A DNA stretch of 64,000 nt from Streptomyces lacrimifluminis (GCF_014646095.1 NZ_BMMU01000027.1:1-64000), one strand, 5' to 3'. Shown: positions 8,982 to 18,304, counted from the first letter of the stretch. The notes: generated by a model not told the origin, from the sequence alone. A program made the numbers and translations.

Positions 8982-11135
8982 TCAGCCGTTGCGCTTCCAG
9001 CGCGGCTTGTCGTCGCGGCGGCCGAAGGACGAACCCGAGCCGGAGCCCGAACCCGTGCCGGTGCCGCGGTGGTCGTCACGACGGCCCTGCGGGCGGTCGT
9101 GGCCGCCGGCGCGGAAGCCGCCGCCGGTGGGACGGTCGCCCTGGCGGTCACGGTTGAAGGGGCGGTCGCTGCCCCGGTGACCGGTGGCCGGACGGTCGTC
9201 GCGGCGGAAGCCGCCACGGTCGTTGTTGTCACGGTTGAAGCCGCCCGACGGACGGTCGTCGCGGCGGTAGCCACCGCCCGAGCCCGAGGGACGCTCGTCA
9301 CGACGCTCGAAACGGCCACCACGGTCGTTGTCACGGTTGAAACCACCCGACGGACGGTCATCACGACGGAAACCACCACGGTCACCACCGTCACGACGGT
9401 CGTCGCGGCGGAAGCCACCACCCGAACCCGAGGGACGCTCGTCACGACGCTCGAAAGAACGGCCACCACGGTCGTTGTCACGGTTGAAACCACCCGACGG
9501 ACGGTCATCACGACGGTCACGGCGCTCGTAGTTGCCCCGCTCGTCACGGCGCGGACGCTCCTCGCGCACCTGCGCCGCCGCGACGGCCTCCGCCTCGGCG
9601 GCGGCAGCGGCCTCCGCGACGACGGCGGCAGCGGCCTCGGCCACCGCGGCCACGGCTGCCTCCGGGTCCTCGCCCCGCTCGCGCGCGGCACGCGCGGTCA
9701 GCCTGTCGGCCTCCTCGCGCAGTTCGGCGGCACGGCGCGTGGCGCGCTCCAGCTCCTTGGTGAGCTGCAGAACCTCACGCTCGGCCTGCTGGGCGGAGCT
9801 GCCCGCGGACTCCGCCTGGACCTCGGTCATCGACCGGGCGCCGGTGATCTCGGCGACCTCGGGGTCGAAGGCGGCGCCGCCCTGAATGATGTGACGCCCG
9901 GCGTCGACGCCCGCGTCCTCCATCAGCCGGAAGATCTGGCGCCGCTGGTGCGGCAGGGACAGCGACACGACCGTGCCGGAGCGGCCCGCGCGGGCCGTAC
10001 GGCCGGAGCGGTGCAGGTAGTCCTTGTGGTCGCCGGCCGGGTCCACGTTCAGGACCAGGTCGATGCCGTCGACGTGGATGCCGCGGGCGGCGACGTCGGT
10101 GGCGACGAGGGCGTTGACGTAGCCCTTCTTGAAGTCCTCCAGCACGCGGGTACGCGCGCCCTGCGTCATACCGCCGTGCAGTGCGTCGGCCTTCACGCCG
10201 GACTCGCAGAGCTGCTCGGCGATACGGTCGGCGCCCAGCTGGGTGCGGACGAAGATGATCGTGCGGCCCTTGCGGGAGGCGATCGCGGCGGTGACCGGCG
10301 CCTTGTCCTTGGGCTTCACGATGAGGATGTGGTGGGACATCGTCGTGACGTTGCCCTGGGCGCTGTCGACCTCGTGCGTGACCGGGTTGGTCAGGTAGCG
10401 CTTGACCAGCGTGGAGATCTCGTTCTCCATCGTGGCCGAGAACAGCATGCGCTGGCCGCCGCCCGGGATCTGGTCGAGCAGCTCGGTGACCTCGGGCAGG
10501 AAGCCCAGGTCGGACATCTGGTCGGCCTCGTCGAGGACGGCCACCTCGACGTTCGCCAGGGAGCAGGCGCCGCGGTTGATGATGTCGCGCAGCCGGCCCG
10601 GGGTGGCGACGAGGACGTCGACGCCGCGCTCCAGGGCGTACATCTGGTTGCTCATCGACGTGCCGCCGCAGACGACCTTCATCTTCAGGCCGAGGACGTC
10701 GCCGTACGGCTGGAGGGCGTCCGCGACCTGCATCGCGAGCTCACGGGTCGGCGTGAGGATGATGCCGCGGGGCTTCTTCTTCTCGGTGTGGCCGCCGGAC
10801 AGCTTCGTCAGCAGCGGGAGACCGAAGGAGAGGGTCTTGCCGGAGCCGGTGCGGCCACGGCCGAGGATGTCCTTGCCGGCCAGGGCGTCCGGGATGGTCG
10901 CGGTCTGGATCGGGAAGGGGCTGGTCACACCGTTCTGCGTGAGCTTGCGCACGACGCCCTCGGGGAGACCGAGATCGGTGAAGGTGATCTCCGGCTCGCC
11001 GGGCTCGGTGTCGACCGAGTCGGCGGCGTCCGTGTCGGCGGCCGTCTCAGCGAGGTCGAGGTCGAGGCTGACGGCCTCGTCGTTCTCGTTCTCGTTCTCG
11101 GGCACGACGATGTGATCAGTACTGGAAATGGACAT
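8982..11135 (-). CDS. DEAD-box RNA helicase with RG/D-rich repeat tail
   Basis: 717 residues from the ATG at 11135, chosen because GGAAGG lies 12 nt upstream and the in-frame upstream extension is not helicase-like. The core has the Q-motif region (FTDLGLPEGVVRKL), Walker A in RGRTGSGKT, PTRELAMQ, a DEAD box in VLDEADQMSD, SAT, and the second RecA domain ending with HRSGRTARAGRSG. It unwinds RNA using ATP and probably helps ribosome assembly or cold adaptation. After an Ala/Glu-rich coiled segment, the last roughly 210 residues are low-complexity repeats of RRDDRPSGGFNRDNDRGG type, a disordered RNA-binding tail. Signature elements are intact. The exact subfamily (RhlE- or DeaD-like) is not decided. 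Confidence 0.93.
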   Translation of the reverse strand: MSISSTDHIVVPENENENDEAVSLDLDLAETAADTDAADSVDTEPGEPEITFTDLGLPEGVVRKLTQNGVTSPFPIQTATIPDALAGKDILGRGRTGSGKTLSFGLPLLTKLSGGHTEKKKPRGIILTPTRELAMQVADALQPYGDVLGLKMKVVCGGTSMSNQMYALERGVDVLVATPGRLRDIINRGACSLANVEVAVLDEADQMSDLGFLPEVTELLDQIPGGGQRMLFSATMENEISTLVKRYLTNPVTHEVDSAQGNVTTMSHHILIVKPKDKAPVTAAIASRKGRTIIFVRTQLGADRIAEQLCESGVKADALHGGMTQGARTRVLEDFKKGYVNALVATDVAARGIHVDGIDLVLNVDPAGDHKDYLHRSGRTARAGRSGTVVSLSLPHQRRQIFRLMEDAGVDAGRHIIQGGAAFDPEVAEITGARSMTEVQAESAGSSAQQAEREVLQLTKELERATRRAAELREEADRLTARAARERGEDPEAAVAAVAEAAAAVVAEAAAAAEAEAVAAAQVREERPRRDERGNYERRDRRDDRPSGGFNRDNDRGGRSFERRDERPSGSGGGFRRDDRRDGGDRGGFRRDDRPSGGFNRDNDRGGRFERRDERPSGSGGGYRRDDRPSGGFNRDNNDRGGFRRDDRPATGHRGSDRPFNRDRQGDRPTGGGFRAGGHDRPQGRRDDHRGTGTGSGSGSGSSFGRRDDKPRWKRNG
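9000..9560. repeat. Tandem-like DNA repeats coding the helicase tail
   Basis: Imperfect repeat units built around GGACGGTCGTCGCGGCGGAAG and ACGGTTGAAACCACCCGACG recur with spacing of about 60-120 nt. They encode the FRRDDRPSGGFNRDN peptide repeats. Units are close enough for slippage, so length may vary between strains. Confidence 0.75.
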
Positions 11136-11367
11136 GCGAATGCGAAACCTTCCGGAGTCTCGTCGGCACGCGCCCGTCAACTCCGTGATTTCGCAAATTG
11201 ACCGCCTCAATGCGGTCAGCCACGGCAAAGGAGAGTACGCGCCACACGCGGCGCATCTCTTCGGCGCCAGGCAATGGGATCAAACGATCTACTACCATAC
11301 GCACCCACCTCCCCTTTGGGCAAATTGAGTGCCATCATCGCAGGTCACCCCCCTTCCGGACCCTCCA

Positions 11368-11931
11368 CTAGACCGCCACTCCGGCCTCGGGCGCCGGCTC
11401 CCGCGTGACCAGTTGCGGCTGGGCCTGCTGCGGCTGCACCGAGGACGACGGCTCCGCGATCGTCGGGTCCGGCGAGACGGGCGGAGGCGTGGGCGACTCG
11501 GGCGGCGGCTCCGGCTCCGGCTCGGCGGTCTTCGTCGGCGTGGGCTGCGGTTTCGTCGGCGTGGACGCCCCGGGTCCGACGGGCCCTGCACTGCCGCCGC
11601 CGCCCGGTTCGGCGGGCGCCGACGCGGACGCGCTCCGGCCGGCGGACGGTGAGGCGCCCGGGGAGGCGGGCGCCCCGCTGGCCCCCTTCGCGCCCCCCTT
11701 GCCCTTCCCGCGCCCACTCTTGCCGTCACCCGCGGACCCGCCGGCCCACCCGGCACCGCCACCGCCGGTCACCGCCGCCCCTCCGTCGGGCGCCTTCGCG
11801 CCCTTCTGGCCCGCGGAGTGGGAGGGCTTGACCTGGCCGGCGTCGTCGGCGCCCACGCTCATACAGCCGGCGGCAGCGGCGACGGCCACAACCGTGGCGG
11901 CCAGACGGACAGGTACATGCAAGGGGCGCAC
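11368..11931 (-). CDS. Proline-rich putative lipoprotein
   Basis: 187 residues from the GTG at 11931, chosen because GGAGG stands 9 nt upstream and the product then begins with a signal peptide. The signal is basic start VRPLHVPVRL, an Ala/Val core and a lipobox AAAGC, with the Cys near residue 23. The mature part has no recognised domain. It is Gly/Ser/Lys-rich, then strongly Pro/Thr/Glu-rich (PTPTKTAEPEPEPPPESPTPPP), like a flexible spacer in the cell wall. It is expected to be lipid-anchored outside the membrane. Upstream frame extension to 12267 is translationally open but not protein-like. Confidence 0.7.
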   Translation of the reverse strand: MRPLHVPVRLAATVVAVAAAAGCMSVGADDAGQVKPSHSAGQKGAKAPDGGAAVTGGGGAGWAGGSAGDGKSGRGKGKGGAKGASGAPASPGASPSAGRSASASAPAEPGGGGSAGPVGPGASTPTKPQPTPTKTAEPEPEPPPESPTPPPVSPDPTIAEPSSSVQPQQAQPQLVTREPAPEAGVAV

Positions 11932-12205
11932 GGGCAGCCACCTCCGGTGGGGAGTCGAGGAGTCAAGGTGCTCAACTCCCGTCGCCCACAAGAAGACACG
12001 CGCCCCGCACCAGCCTCCGCGCGCCCCACCCCTGTCCGTCAGCCGTACCCGCGACGGGCGAGACCGCCCGCCATGGCCGCCGGGCGAACGCGGTGGCCCA
12101 GCGGACCAACCGCCGCCCGGCCGCAGTGAGACAGGCGACCCGGCCGGGAATGCGACCGCCACCCCGCCCCCGGCTCGCCGACCGCGTCCCCGGCCTCGAC
12201 CCCCG

Positions 12206-12556
12206 TCAGCCGTATCCGAGCGCGTGCAACCGCTCGTCGTCGATCCCGAAATGGTGAGCGATCTCATGGACGACCGTCACCTCGGTCTCCGCGACCACGT
12301 CGTCCCGCGTCTCGCACATCCGCAGGGTCGGCCCCCGGTAGATCGTGATCCGGTCGGGGAGCACCCCGGCGTACCACTCCCCGCGATCGGTCAGCGGCGT
12401 CCCCTCGTACAGCCCGAGCAGCTCGGGATCGTCCGTCGGCGGCTCGTCCTCGACGAACACCGCGACGTTGTCCATCAGCCTCGTCAACTCCGGCGGAATC
12501 CGGTCGAGGGACTCGGCGACCAGTTCCTCGAACTCCTCGCGCGTCATCTCCAGCAC
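12206..12556 (-). CDS. Zincin-like metallopeptidase family protein
   Basis: 116 residues with the start placed at GTG 12556 (VLEMTREEFEEL); the ATG three codons further in, at 12547, is equally possible. The zinc motif HEIAHHFGIDD (HExxH plus downstream Asp) is intact near the C-terminus, and the conserved MDNVAVFVEDEP and TIYRGP segments match the short actinobacterial zincin family of about 115-130 residues. Members are assumed to be metallopeptidases, but substrates are unknown. It is transcribed towards the lipoprotein gene and is divergent from the metallophosphoesterase at 12672. Confidence 0.85.
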   Translation of the reverse strand: MLEMTREEFEELVAESLDRIPPELTRLMDNVAVFVEDEPPTDDPELLGLYEGTPLTDRGEWYAGVLPDRITIYRGPTLRMCETRDDVVAETEVTVVHEIAHHFGIDDERLHALGYG

Positions 12557-12671
12557 ACGCCCATTGTCCGGTACGCGCCGCCCGCACGGGGGCCACTGAC
12601 CCGCGCTCCGCGGAAAGCCGTGCTCTGCGTCACCCCGCATAGCCGCGACCCGCTTTGGGCATACGGGACCA

Positions 12672-14273
12672 ATGGCACGCGTACCCGCCAACACCCCGCA
12701 CCCCAAAAGCCCCCACAGCACCACCAGCCGCTTCACCCGCCCCCTGAGCGCCCTCGGCGGCCCCTACCGCGCCCGGCGCGCGCACCCGGCCGCCGAGCTG
12801 GTCCATCCGCCGCACCCCTGGACCCGCGCCCTGGGCCTGGTCGCGGTGGTCCTTCTGGGTGCCTGGCTGGGACTGCTGATCGTCGGCAACGTACGCGCGC
12901 CGGTCGGCCCGATGGACACCACGATGACCCTGCGCCCGTCCCTCACCGGCGGCACGAAGATCAACGTCTCGCCCCTGGGCGCCCTGGAACTCGGCAGCCA
13001 CACGGCCCCCGTCCGCCTCGACGTGAACGTCGACCAGCTCGACCCGGCGCGCGCCCAGGCACTCGTCGACCACCCCGAACGCCTCTCCGGCCTCCAGGAC
13101 GAGGTGGCCCAGGACGTCGGCCACGGCACCCTCGACCTGGCCCTGCGCTCCTGCGTGGCCGTCGTCTCCGGAGCCACCGCCCTCGGCCTCGCGGTATACC
13201 GCCGCCCCCGCCGGGCCCTCGCGGCCGGCGGCCTCGCCCTCACCCTCCTGGTGGCGTCGGGAGCGACGGCGTACGCGACCTGGAACCCCAAGTCGGTCCT
13301 GGAACCGAAGTTCTCCGGGCTCCTCTCCTCGGCCCCCTCGCTGGTCGGCAACGCGCGCAGCATCGTCGCCGAATTCGACGTCTACCAGAAGGAGCTGGCG
13401 CGCCTGGTGACGAACGTGACGAAGCTGTACGACGTCACGTCCACGCTCCCGACCTACCAGCCCGACCCAGCCACGATCCGTGTCCTGCACGTCTCGGACA
13501 TCCATCTCAACCCGGCCAGCTGGAAAATCATCGCGTCGCTGGTGGAGCAGTACGACATCAACGTCATCGTCGACACCGGCGACACCATGGACCACGGCAC
13601 AGCGGCCGAGAACGGCTTCCTGGATCCGATCAGGGACCTCGGCGCCCCGTACGTCTGGGTGCGCGGCAACCACGACTCGCGGCTCACCCAGCGCTATCTG
13701 CAGCGCATGAAGAACGTGCACGTCCTGGACGAGGGCCGCGCGGTCACCGTCGGGGGACTGCGCTTCGCGGGCATCGGCGACCCGGCGTTCACCCCGGACC
13801 GCGCGGCGGGCGAGCAGGACGGCGGCCGGGACCAGGAGCTGGCGGGCGACCGGCTGGCCGCGGCCCTCCGCGAGCAGCGGGCCCTGGGCACCCCGGTCGA
13901 CGTGGCGATGGTCCACGAGCCGGACGCGGCCCGGCGGACGGACGGCGAGGTCCCGCTGGTCCTGGCCGGGCATCTCCACCACGCGGAGATGGAGGTCATG
14001 AAGAAGGGGACGCGGTTGCGCATCGAGGGCTCGACGGGCGGCAGCGGGCTGCGCGCGCTGGAGAAGCGGAACCCGGACCAGATCGAGATGTCCGTCCTCT
14101 ACCTGGACCGGGACACGCAGCGCCTGCAGGCCTGGGACGAGATCAAACTGGGCGGCCTCGGACTGACCACGGCGGAGGTGAGCCGCCATCTGCCGAAGGA
14201 GAACCAGCCGGGCGCCACGCCGGTTCCCTCACCCTCGACTTCACCCTCGCCGTCCCCCGTTCGGAGCCCGTAA
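12672..14273 (+). CDS. Membrane-anchored calcineurin-like metallophosphoesterase
   Basis: 533 residues. A membrane helix lies at about 52-74, a second hydrophobic pair at about 155-205, then a catalytic domain from about 270. All metal-site motifs are present: SDIHL (D276), DTGDTMDHG, RGNHD, the MVHEPD histidine, and AGHLHH. The enzyme should hydrolyse a phosphoester at or near the membrane; the substrate is not evident. The end is a Pro/Ser-rich tail. It starts about 115 nt from the divergent zincin gene, so the two share a promoter region. tRNA-Glu follows 48 nt after the stop. Confidence 0.9.
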   Translation: MARVPANTPHPKSPHSTTSRFTRPLSALGGPYRARRAHPAAELVHPPHPWTRALGLVAVVLLGAWLGLLIVGNVRAPVGPMDTTMTLRPSLTGGTKINVSPLGALELGSHTAPVRLDVNVDQLDPARAQALVDHPERLSGLQDEVAQDVGHGTLDLALRSCVAVVSGATALGLAVYRRPRRALAAGGLALTLLVASGATAYATWNPKSVLEPKFSGLLSSAPSLVGNARSIVAEFDVYQKELARLVTNVTKLYDVTSTLPTYQPDPATIRVLHVSDIHLNPASWKIIASLVEQYDINVIVDTGDTMDHGTAAENGFLDPIRDLGAPYVWVRGNHDSRLTQRYLQRMKNVHVLDEGRAVTVGGLRFAGIGDPAFTPDRAAGEQDGGRDQELAGDRLAAALREQRALGTPVDVAMVHEPDAARRTDGEVPLVLAGHLHHAEMEVMKKGTRLRIEGSTGGSGLRALEKRNPDQIEMSVLYLDRDTQRLQAWDEIKLGGLGLTTAEVSRHLPKENQPGATPVPSPSTSPSPSPVRSP

Positions 14274-14321
14274 ACGGTTTTGGCGAACCTCCCCGGCATC
14301 ACCTATGCTTCTCACGTCCTC

Positions 14322-14394
14322 GCCCCCATCGTCTAGCGGCCTAGGACGCTGCCCTTTCAAGGCGGTAGCACGGGTTCGAATCCCGTTGGGGGCA
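14322..14394 (+). tRNA. tRNA-Glu (UUC)
   Basis: 73-nt cloverleaf: acceptor GCCCCCA paired with TGGGGGC plus A, anticodon loop CTTTCAA (UUC), T-loop GTTCGAATC. CCA is not encoded. Confidence 0.96.
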
Positions 14395-14601
14395 CAGGTA
14401 GTAAGTACGGTTGGCGGCATCCCGCATCAGGGGTGACCGCCATTTCGTGCGTTCGGGGACGTTGCGGAACGACCGTGTCGAGGGGCCCGCGTCGGCGACG
14501 CACGGCTCGGGCTCGCGTCGCGTGGTGTGTGGTGGGTCGGGGCGGTGACCCCGGCCCGTCCGCTGTCGGAGCGTCGCGTGTCCTTTCGGCGGCCGGGAAG
14601 G

Positions 14602-14877
14602 TCAGGCGGGCGACTCGTCGGGTACGGGTTGCTCGGGGCGGTCGCTGCCGGACTGGGCCGCGCCCCGCTTGCCCGTGCCGGCTTCGTCCGTGTCGGGGAC
14701 CTCCGGGTCGGGCCGCTCGTCCGCCTCGGTGCCCGCCGGGTCGTCCACTTCCCAGGGGTCCTCGTCGGCGCCCGTCTGCTGGTCGGGCATGTCCCTCGGG
14801 ACGGGATTCGGCCGGGAATCCTGTTCCTGTGCTGCGTCTCCGTCGTCCCCGGGAGTGTTGGTGCGGTAGTCGCTCAC
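14602..14877 (-). CDS. Small acidic, disordered hypothetical protein
   Basis: 91 residues from GTG 14877, supported by AAAGGAC 6 nt upstream. The product is hydrophilic throughout, rich in Asp, Glu, Pro and Gln, with no predicted helix, membrane segment or Cys, so it is probably disordered. No family recognised. Codon use is normal for the genome, with GC-rich third positions, which argues for a real gene. It lies between tRNA-Glu and a winged-helix regulator on the same strand. Confidence 0.55.
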   Translation of the reverse strand: MSDYRTNTPGDDGDAAQEQDSRPNPVPRDMPDQQTGADEDPWEVDDPAGTEADERPDPEVPDTDEAGTGKRGAAQSGSDRPEQPVPDESPA

Positions 14878-15024
14878 AGCGCTGTCCTTTCGTCGACGGC
14901 CTCCGGTCACCCGTGCGGGTACCCAGCGGAGTGCCCGCCAGCACTCCGAGCAGGCGCGGGACCGCCACCTCGTCATCGCCCCGCAGGGCCCCCCTGCACA
15001 CCGCGGGGGGCGACGCTCAGGGCG

Positions 15025-15396
15025 TCACTGGTCGTCTTCGGGGCTCCTCGCGTGGGGAGCCGTCGACTGCAGCTCACGCCGGCCGCCGGTGTGTGCGTCG
15101 TCGTGTCGCGAGAGGAGGGACAGCAGCTCCGCCACGCTCAGCCCCTCGTCGGCGGGGTGCCGCAGGATGGTCCCGTCCTCGATCCGGTACGTGTTGGAGC
15201 GCCCCTGGCGGGTGTGGGTGAGATAACCGGCCGACTCCAGATCCGCGACGATCTTCTGTACGGCGCGCTCGGTGAGCCGACAGTGTGCGGCGATGTCACG
15301 GATGCGGATGGTGGGATTCTCCGCGATCGCGGCCAGCACACGGGAGTGGTTGGTGAGGAACGTCCAGCCGGTATGCGGTTCGGGTACTCCAGGCAT
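15025..15396 (-). CDS. Winged-helix (MarR/ArsR-like) transcriptional regulator
   Basis: 123 residues from ATG 15396; a GTG at 15423 would add nine. The single domain reads as a winged helix: TNHSRVLAAIAENPTIRIRDIAAHCRLTERAVQKIVADLESAGYL is the helix-turn-helix and recognition helix, followed by the wing THTRQGRSNTYRIE. Residues after about 80 are an acidic tail. It should bind DNA as a dimer; the ligand is unknown. A TATGCT box just upstream of ATG 15396 would suit a leaderless transcript. It is divergent from the STAS-ANTAR gene at 15530. Confidence 0.85.
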   Translation of the reverse strand: MPGVPEPHTGWTFLTNHSRVLAAIAENPTIRIRDIAAHCRLTERAVQKIVADLESAGYLTHTRQGRSNTYRIEDGTILRHPADEGLSVAELLSLLSRHDDAHTGGRRELQSTAPHARSPEDDQ

Positions 15397-15529
15397 GCTG
15401 AAAGCATAAGCTGTTTGATTCACGTATCCAAAAGACTGAAGTCCAGTTCGTGTATATCTTGACGTACGAGGCCTTCCGGACCGACGCTTGAGGGGCCACG
15501 TACTACCCGATGCCTACGGAGTGGCCGCA

Positions 15530-16342
15530 ATGTCAGACCGCGCAGTTACCACGCAGCTCACGGTGGCGGAAGAGGTTCGTCCGGCACCGCTCGGCCCTGC
15601 GTCGCGCGACGTCCAGGCACCGCTGCTCGGCATCGAGACCCGGCCCGAGGGCTATGCGACGCTCGTCGTGGTGTCCGGTGCGATCGACCTCGTCACGGAG
15701 CAGACACTGCACAACGCCCTGAGCCAGGCTCTCGCCCGTTCGGAGCGCGGAATCGAACTCGATCTGAGCGGCGTCGACTTCTGTGACTGCTCCGGTCTCA
15801 ACGTCCTGCTCCGCGTCCGCAGGCGTGCCCTCGACGAGGGGAAGATCATCACCATTCGGTCGGCCGGCACCGCGGTACTCCGGCTCTTCTCGGTCACCGG
15901 CACGCTGCCGCTGTTCGCCGGCCCGAACGACGCCGGCGAACCCGCCGTCACGAGCGAGGCCGACGCGACCGACCGGGCCCCGGACGCACGCCCCACCGCG
16001 TCCCACTCCCGCGGGGCGAAGATCGCCCCTCTCGGTGAAACCGACCAGGACCTGAGGATCGAGGTGATCCAGCTCCGGCGCGCCATGCAGACACGCCCCG
16101 TCATCGACCTCGCGCGGGGCGTCCTCATGGCGTCCTTCGGGCTGAGCGCCGAGGACGCCTGGCAGGTGCTGGTCACGGTCTCCCAGGACACCAACACCAA
16201 GCTGCACGAGGTGGCCGACAACCTCATCGGCGCCGTCGCGGGCGACGCGCTCCCCGACGTGTTCCGACTCAAGATCGCCGAGACGGTCGCCGCCCTCCGG
16301 GCGCCACCGGAGGACCCGTCGCCCCCTGGTCCTCGCCCCTGA
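15530..16342 (+). CDS. STAS-ANTAR domain regulator
   Basis: 270 residues from ATG 15530 (GGAG eight nt upstream; the upstream TTG extension is rejected). N-terminal part about 35-125 is a STAS domain: VVSGAIDLVTEQTL, then LDLSGVDFCDCSGLNVLLRV, the anti-anti-sigma pattern where the Ser in DCSGL is the usual phosphorylation site. A linker leads to an ANTAR domain at about 180-250 with LRRAMQTRPVIDLARGVLMASFGLSAEDAW, an RNA-binding antitermination module. This combination links partner-switch signalling to transcript antitermination, a fusion common in Streptomyces. Targets unknown. Confidence 0.9.
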   Translation: MSDRAVTTQLTVAEEVRPAPLGPASRDVQAPLLGIETRPEGYATLVVVSGAIDLVTEQTLHNALSQALARSERGIELDLSGVDFCDCSGLNVLLRVRRRALDEGKIITIRSAGTAVLRLFSVTGTLPLFAGPNDAGEPAVTSEADATDRAPDARPTASHSRGAKIAPLGETDQDLRIEVIQLRRAMQTRPVIDLARGVLMASFGLSAEDAWQVLVTVSQDTNTKLHEVADNLIGAVAGDALPDVFRLKIAETVAALRAPPEDPSPPGPRP

Positions 16343-16592
16343 CGATGCCGGCGTCCTCGCCGGGACTCTCCGGCTCACGCCCACCGGCCCAGGCCGTCGC
16401 GACCTCACGCGCCGGCCAAACGCCTGTCACCGAACGCCTGTCACCGGCTGCCTGTCCTGGCGCCGGGTTCCATGAGGAGGCACCTCCCAGGTCATACGGG
16501 TGCGCCCCTCGAGTCCCCTATACGCCGTGCCGGAACAGGCCATCGCCGCCGACGCCGCCCCCATCGCCATCGCCATCGCCATCGCCGAAGGC

Positions 16593-16784
16593 TCAGCCGC
16601 GGTCCCGCTTGTCCGAGCGCGCGGCCTTCGAGGCGCGCTCCTGAGCCTCTCCCCTGATCTTCTTGGCCTCGCCGCGAGCCTGTTCCAGCTTGCCTTCCAG
16701 CTCCTGCTCGCGGTCGCTCGTGGCCTTGCCGACGATCTCCTTGGCCTTGCCCTTGATCTTGTCGGTACGGCCCTTGTCCGCCAT
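16593..16784 (-). CDS. CsbD family stress protein
   Basis: 63 residues. AGGAGGAG lies 11 nt upstream of ATG 16784. The sequence is highly charged and helical, KIKGKAKEIVGKATSDREQELEGKLEQ, which is the CsbD signature (KxKGxxKExxGK...). CsbD proteins accumulate in general stress in Gram-positive bacteria; their molecular role is unknown. It lies immediately downstream of the broken ppx/gppA gene on the same strand, and its Shine-Dalgarno sequence overlaps the end of that gene. Confidence 0.93.
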   Translation of the reverse strand: MADKGRTDKIKGKAKEIVGKATSDREQELEGKLEQARGEAKKIRGEAQERASKAARSDKRDRG

Positions 16785-16789
16785 GGCTG

Positions 16790-17845
16790 TGACTCCTCCT
16801 GGGTCGGGTGCGGCTCGCCCGCAGAGGCGCCGGCGGCGTAGGCCTCCGGCGTCGCGATCCGCAGCCGCGTCGGCTTCGCGGGCGCCGCTTCGTCCTGCTC
16901 CTGGGTGATCTCGGCCCACCACGATCCGCCGTCCTCGACACACCGCAGCAGCACTCCTTCGCGGATGGCCCACGGGCAGATGGTGAGCGTCTCGATGCCT
17001 GTCAGCTTCATCGCCGTGTGCCCTACCACCGCTCCGGCCAAACTCCGCAGGGCCCACGGCGCGGAGACGCCGGGGAGCATCGCCCGCTCGGCCGCCGACA
17101 GGGCGGCGAGCCGGGGCAGACAGGTGCGGAGATCTCCCCGGGACAGCTGCCGCGCCACGAAGACGCCCTGGCGGCCGGGTGGGGCCCCGCAGAGCCGGGC
17201 CAGCTGCTGGAAGGTCCGCGAGGTCGCCACCGCCATGTGGGGCCCTTCCCACCTGAGCCGTGCGGCCACGGTCCCGCAGCTGATGGCGCACCCTGCGGCG
17301 CAGCGCCCTCAGGTCCTCGCCGGACGGCGGGTCCTGGCCGCCGGGGAACTCCCGGGTCAGCCGGCCCGCGCCGAGCGGCAGCGACGCCGCGAAGTCGGGC
17401 AGCCTGCCGCGCCCGAGCGCCATCTCCAGCGAGCCGCCGCCGATGTCGAACAGCACGAGGGACCCGGCGCGCCGGCCCATCCACCGCCGGGCACCGAGAA
17501 AGGTGGGCTCGGCCTCGGCCTCTCCCGGCAGCGTGCACAGTCGTACGCCGGTCTCGTCACGCACGGTCCGCAGCACGTCGAGCCGGTTGGGCGCGGTGCG
17601 CACGACCGCGGTCGCGAAGGCCGGCGGCCCTCCCGCACCCCACCGCCTGGCGGTCTCGTCGGCCGACGCGACCGCGCTCACGAGCTGCCGCACGGACTCC
17701 TCGGGGATCACCCCGCCGGGCTCCACCTTCTCGGCGAGCCGCAGCTTCCACTTCACCGTGTGCGCCGGCAGGGGACACCGTTATGGGTGTCCGCGACCAC
17801 CAGCCGAACCGTGTTCGAACCCACGTCCAGCACACTCGTTCGCAT
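16790..17845 (-). pseudogene. Ppx/GppA exopolyphosphatase-guanosine pentaphosphatase with two frameshifts
   Basis: Three frames join into one Ppx/GppA protein of about 350 residues. Segment 1 (ATG 17845) has the family start TSVLDVGSNTVRLVVAD and runs to about 17775. Segment 2 (about 17770-17270) has FDIGGGSLEMALGRG, the second phosphate-binding loop. Segment 3 (about 17265-16790) has LTGIETLTICPWAIREGVLL, the family C-terminus. One base is missing near 17775 (GTCCCCTG, where an extra C restores the frame) and one extra C lies near 17265 (GACCGTG), so the outer segments share a frame and only the middle is shifted. The enzyme would degrade polyphosphate or pppGpp. As sequenced, the product stops early at 17753. 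Sequencing error in C-runs is a real alternative. Confidence 0.85.
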
Positions 17846-18124
17846 GCGCCCGGGAGTACCCCGCGCGGCGACCTCCACGCCCTCCGGAACCCACTCCGGC
17901 CCACCCCGGAACAACGCCGAACACGGACCGCATGCCCCTCGACCTGCGTGGTCGCGTGCGCGGACCATCCCCCGTGGTCTGATACGCTTTTCCAGCGACA
18001 TCGGCCCGCCGACCAGCCCCAATCGATCACCCGGAACCACCAGATCGACGAAGGCGAGCAGGCGGGAAATCCCGTTGGGAGCACGAGGAACGGTGTGCGA
18101 GACTTACTTCGCGCACAACAGCAA

Positions 18125-18199
18125 GGTCCTGTGGAGCAGTTTGGAGTGCTCGCCACCCTGTCAAGGTGGAGGCCGCGGGTTCAAATCCCGTCAGGACCG
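18125..18199 (+). tRNA. tRNA-Asp (GUC), copy 1
   Basis: 75-nt cloverleaf: GGTCCTG/CAGGACC acceptor, discriminator G, anticodon loop CTGTCAA (GUC), T-loop GTTCAAATC. Identical to the copy at 22557. Confidence 0.96.
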
Positions 18200-18230
18200 C
18201 TGAGGTTGCATGTTTCACGTGAAACCTCGT

Positions 18231-18304
18231 GGCTGGGTAGCTCAGTTGGTACGAGCGATCGCCTGAAAAGCGATAGGTCGCCGGTTCGACCCCGGCCCCA
18301 GCCA
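18231..18304 (+). tRNA. tRNA-Phe (GAA)
   Basis: 74-nt cloverleaf: GGCTGGG/CCCAGCC acceptor plus A, anticodon loop CTGAAAA (GAA), T-loop GTTCGACC. It lies 31 nt after tRNA-Asp and is probably co-transcribed with it. Confidence 0.96.

Noticed and set aside
9000..9560. CRISPR array
   Set aside because: Repeats are in frame, encode the helicase peptide repeats, and have no unique spacers. No CRISPR array was seen in the window.
8847..11201. 784-codon frame opposite the helicase
   Set aside because: Val/Thr/Arg repeats mirror the helicase tail; no domain and no ribosome site.
11405..14344. 979-codon plus-strand open frame
   Set aside because: Runs antisense through the lipoprotein and zincin genes and out of frame through the metallophosphoesterase and tRNA-Glu; composition is Pro/Arg/Gly shadow typical of GC-rich DNA.
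16790..17845. Programmed frameshifting in ppx/gppA
   Set aside because: Two separate shifts in opposite senses at C runs, with no slippery heptamer or downstream pseudoknot noticed; mutation or base-calling error is simpler.
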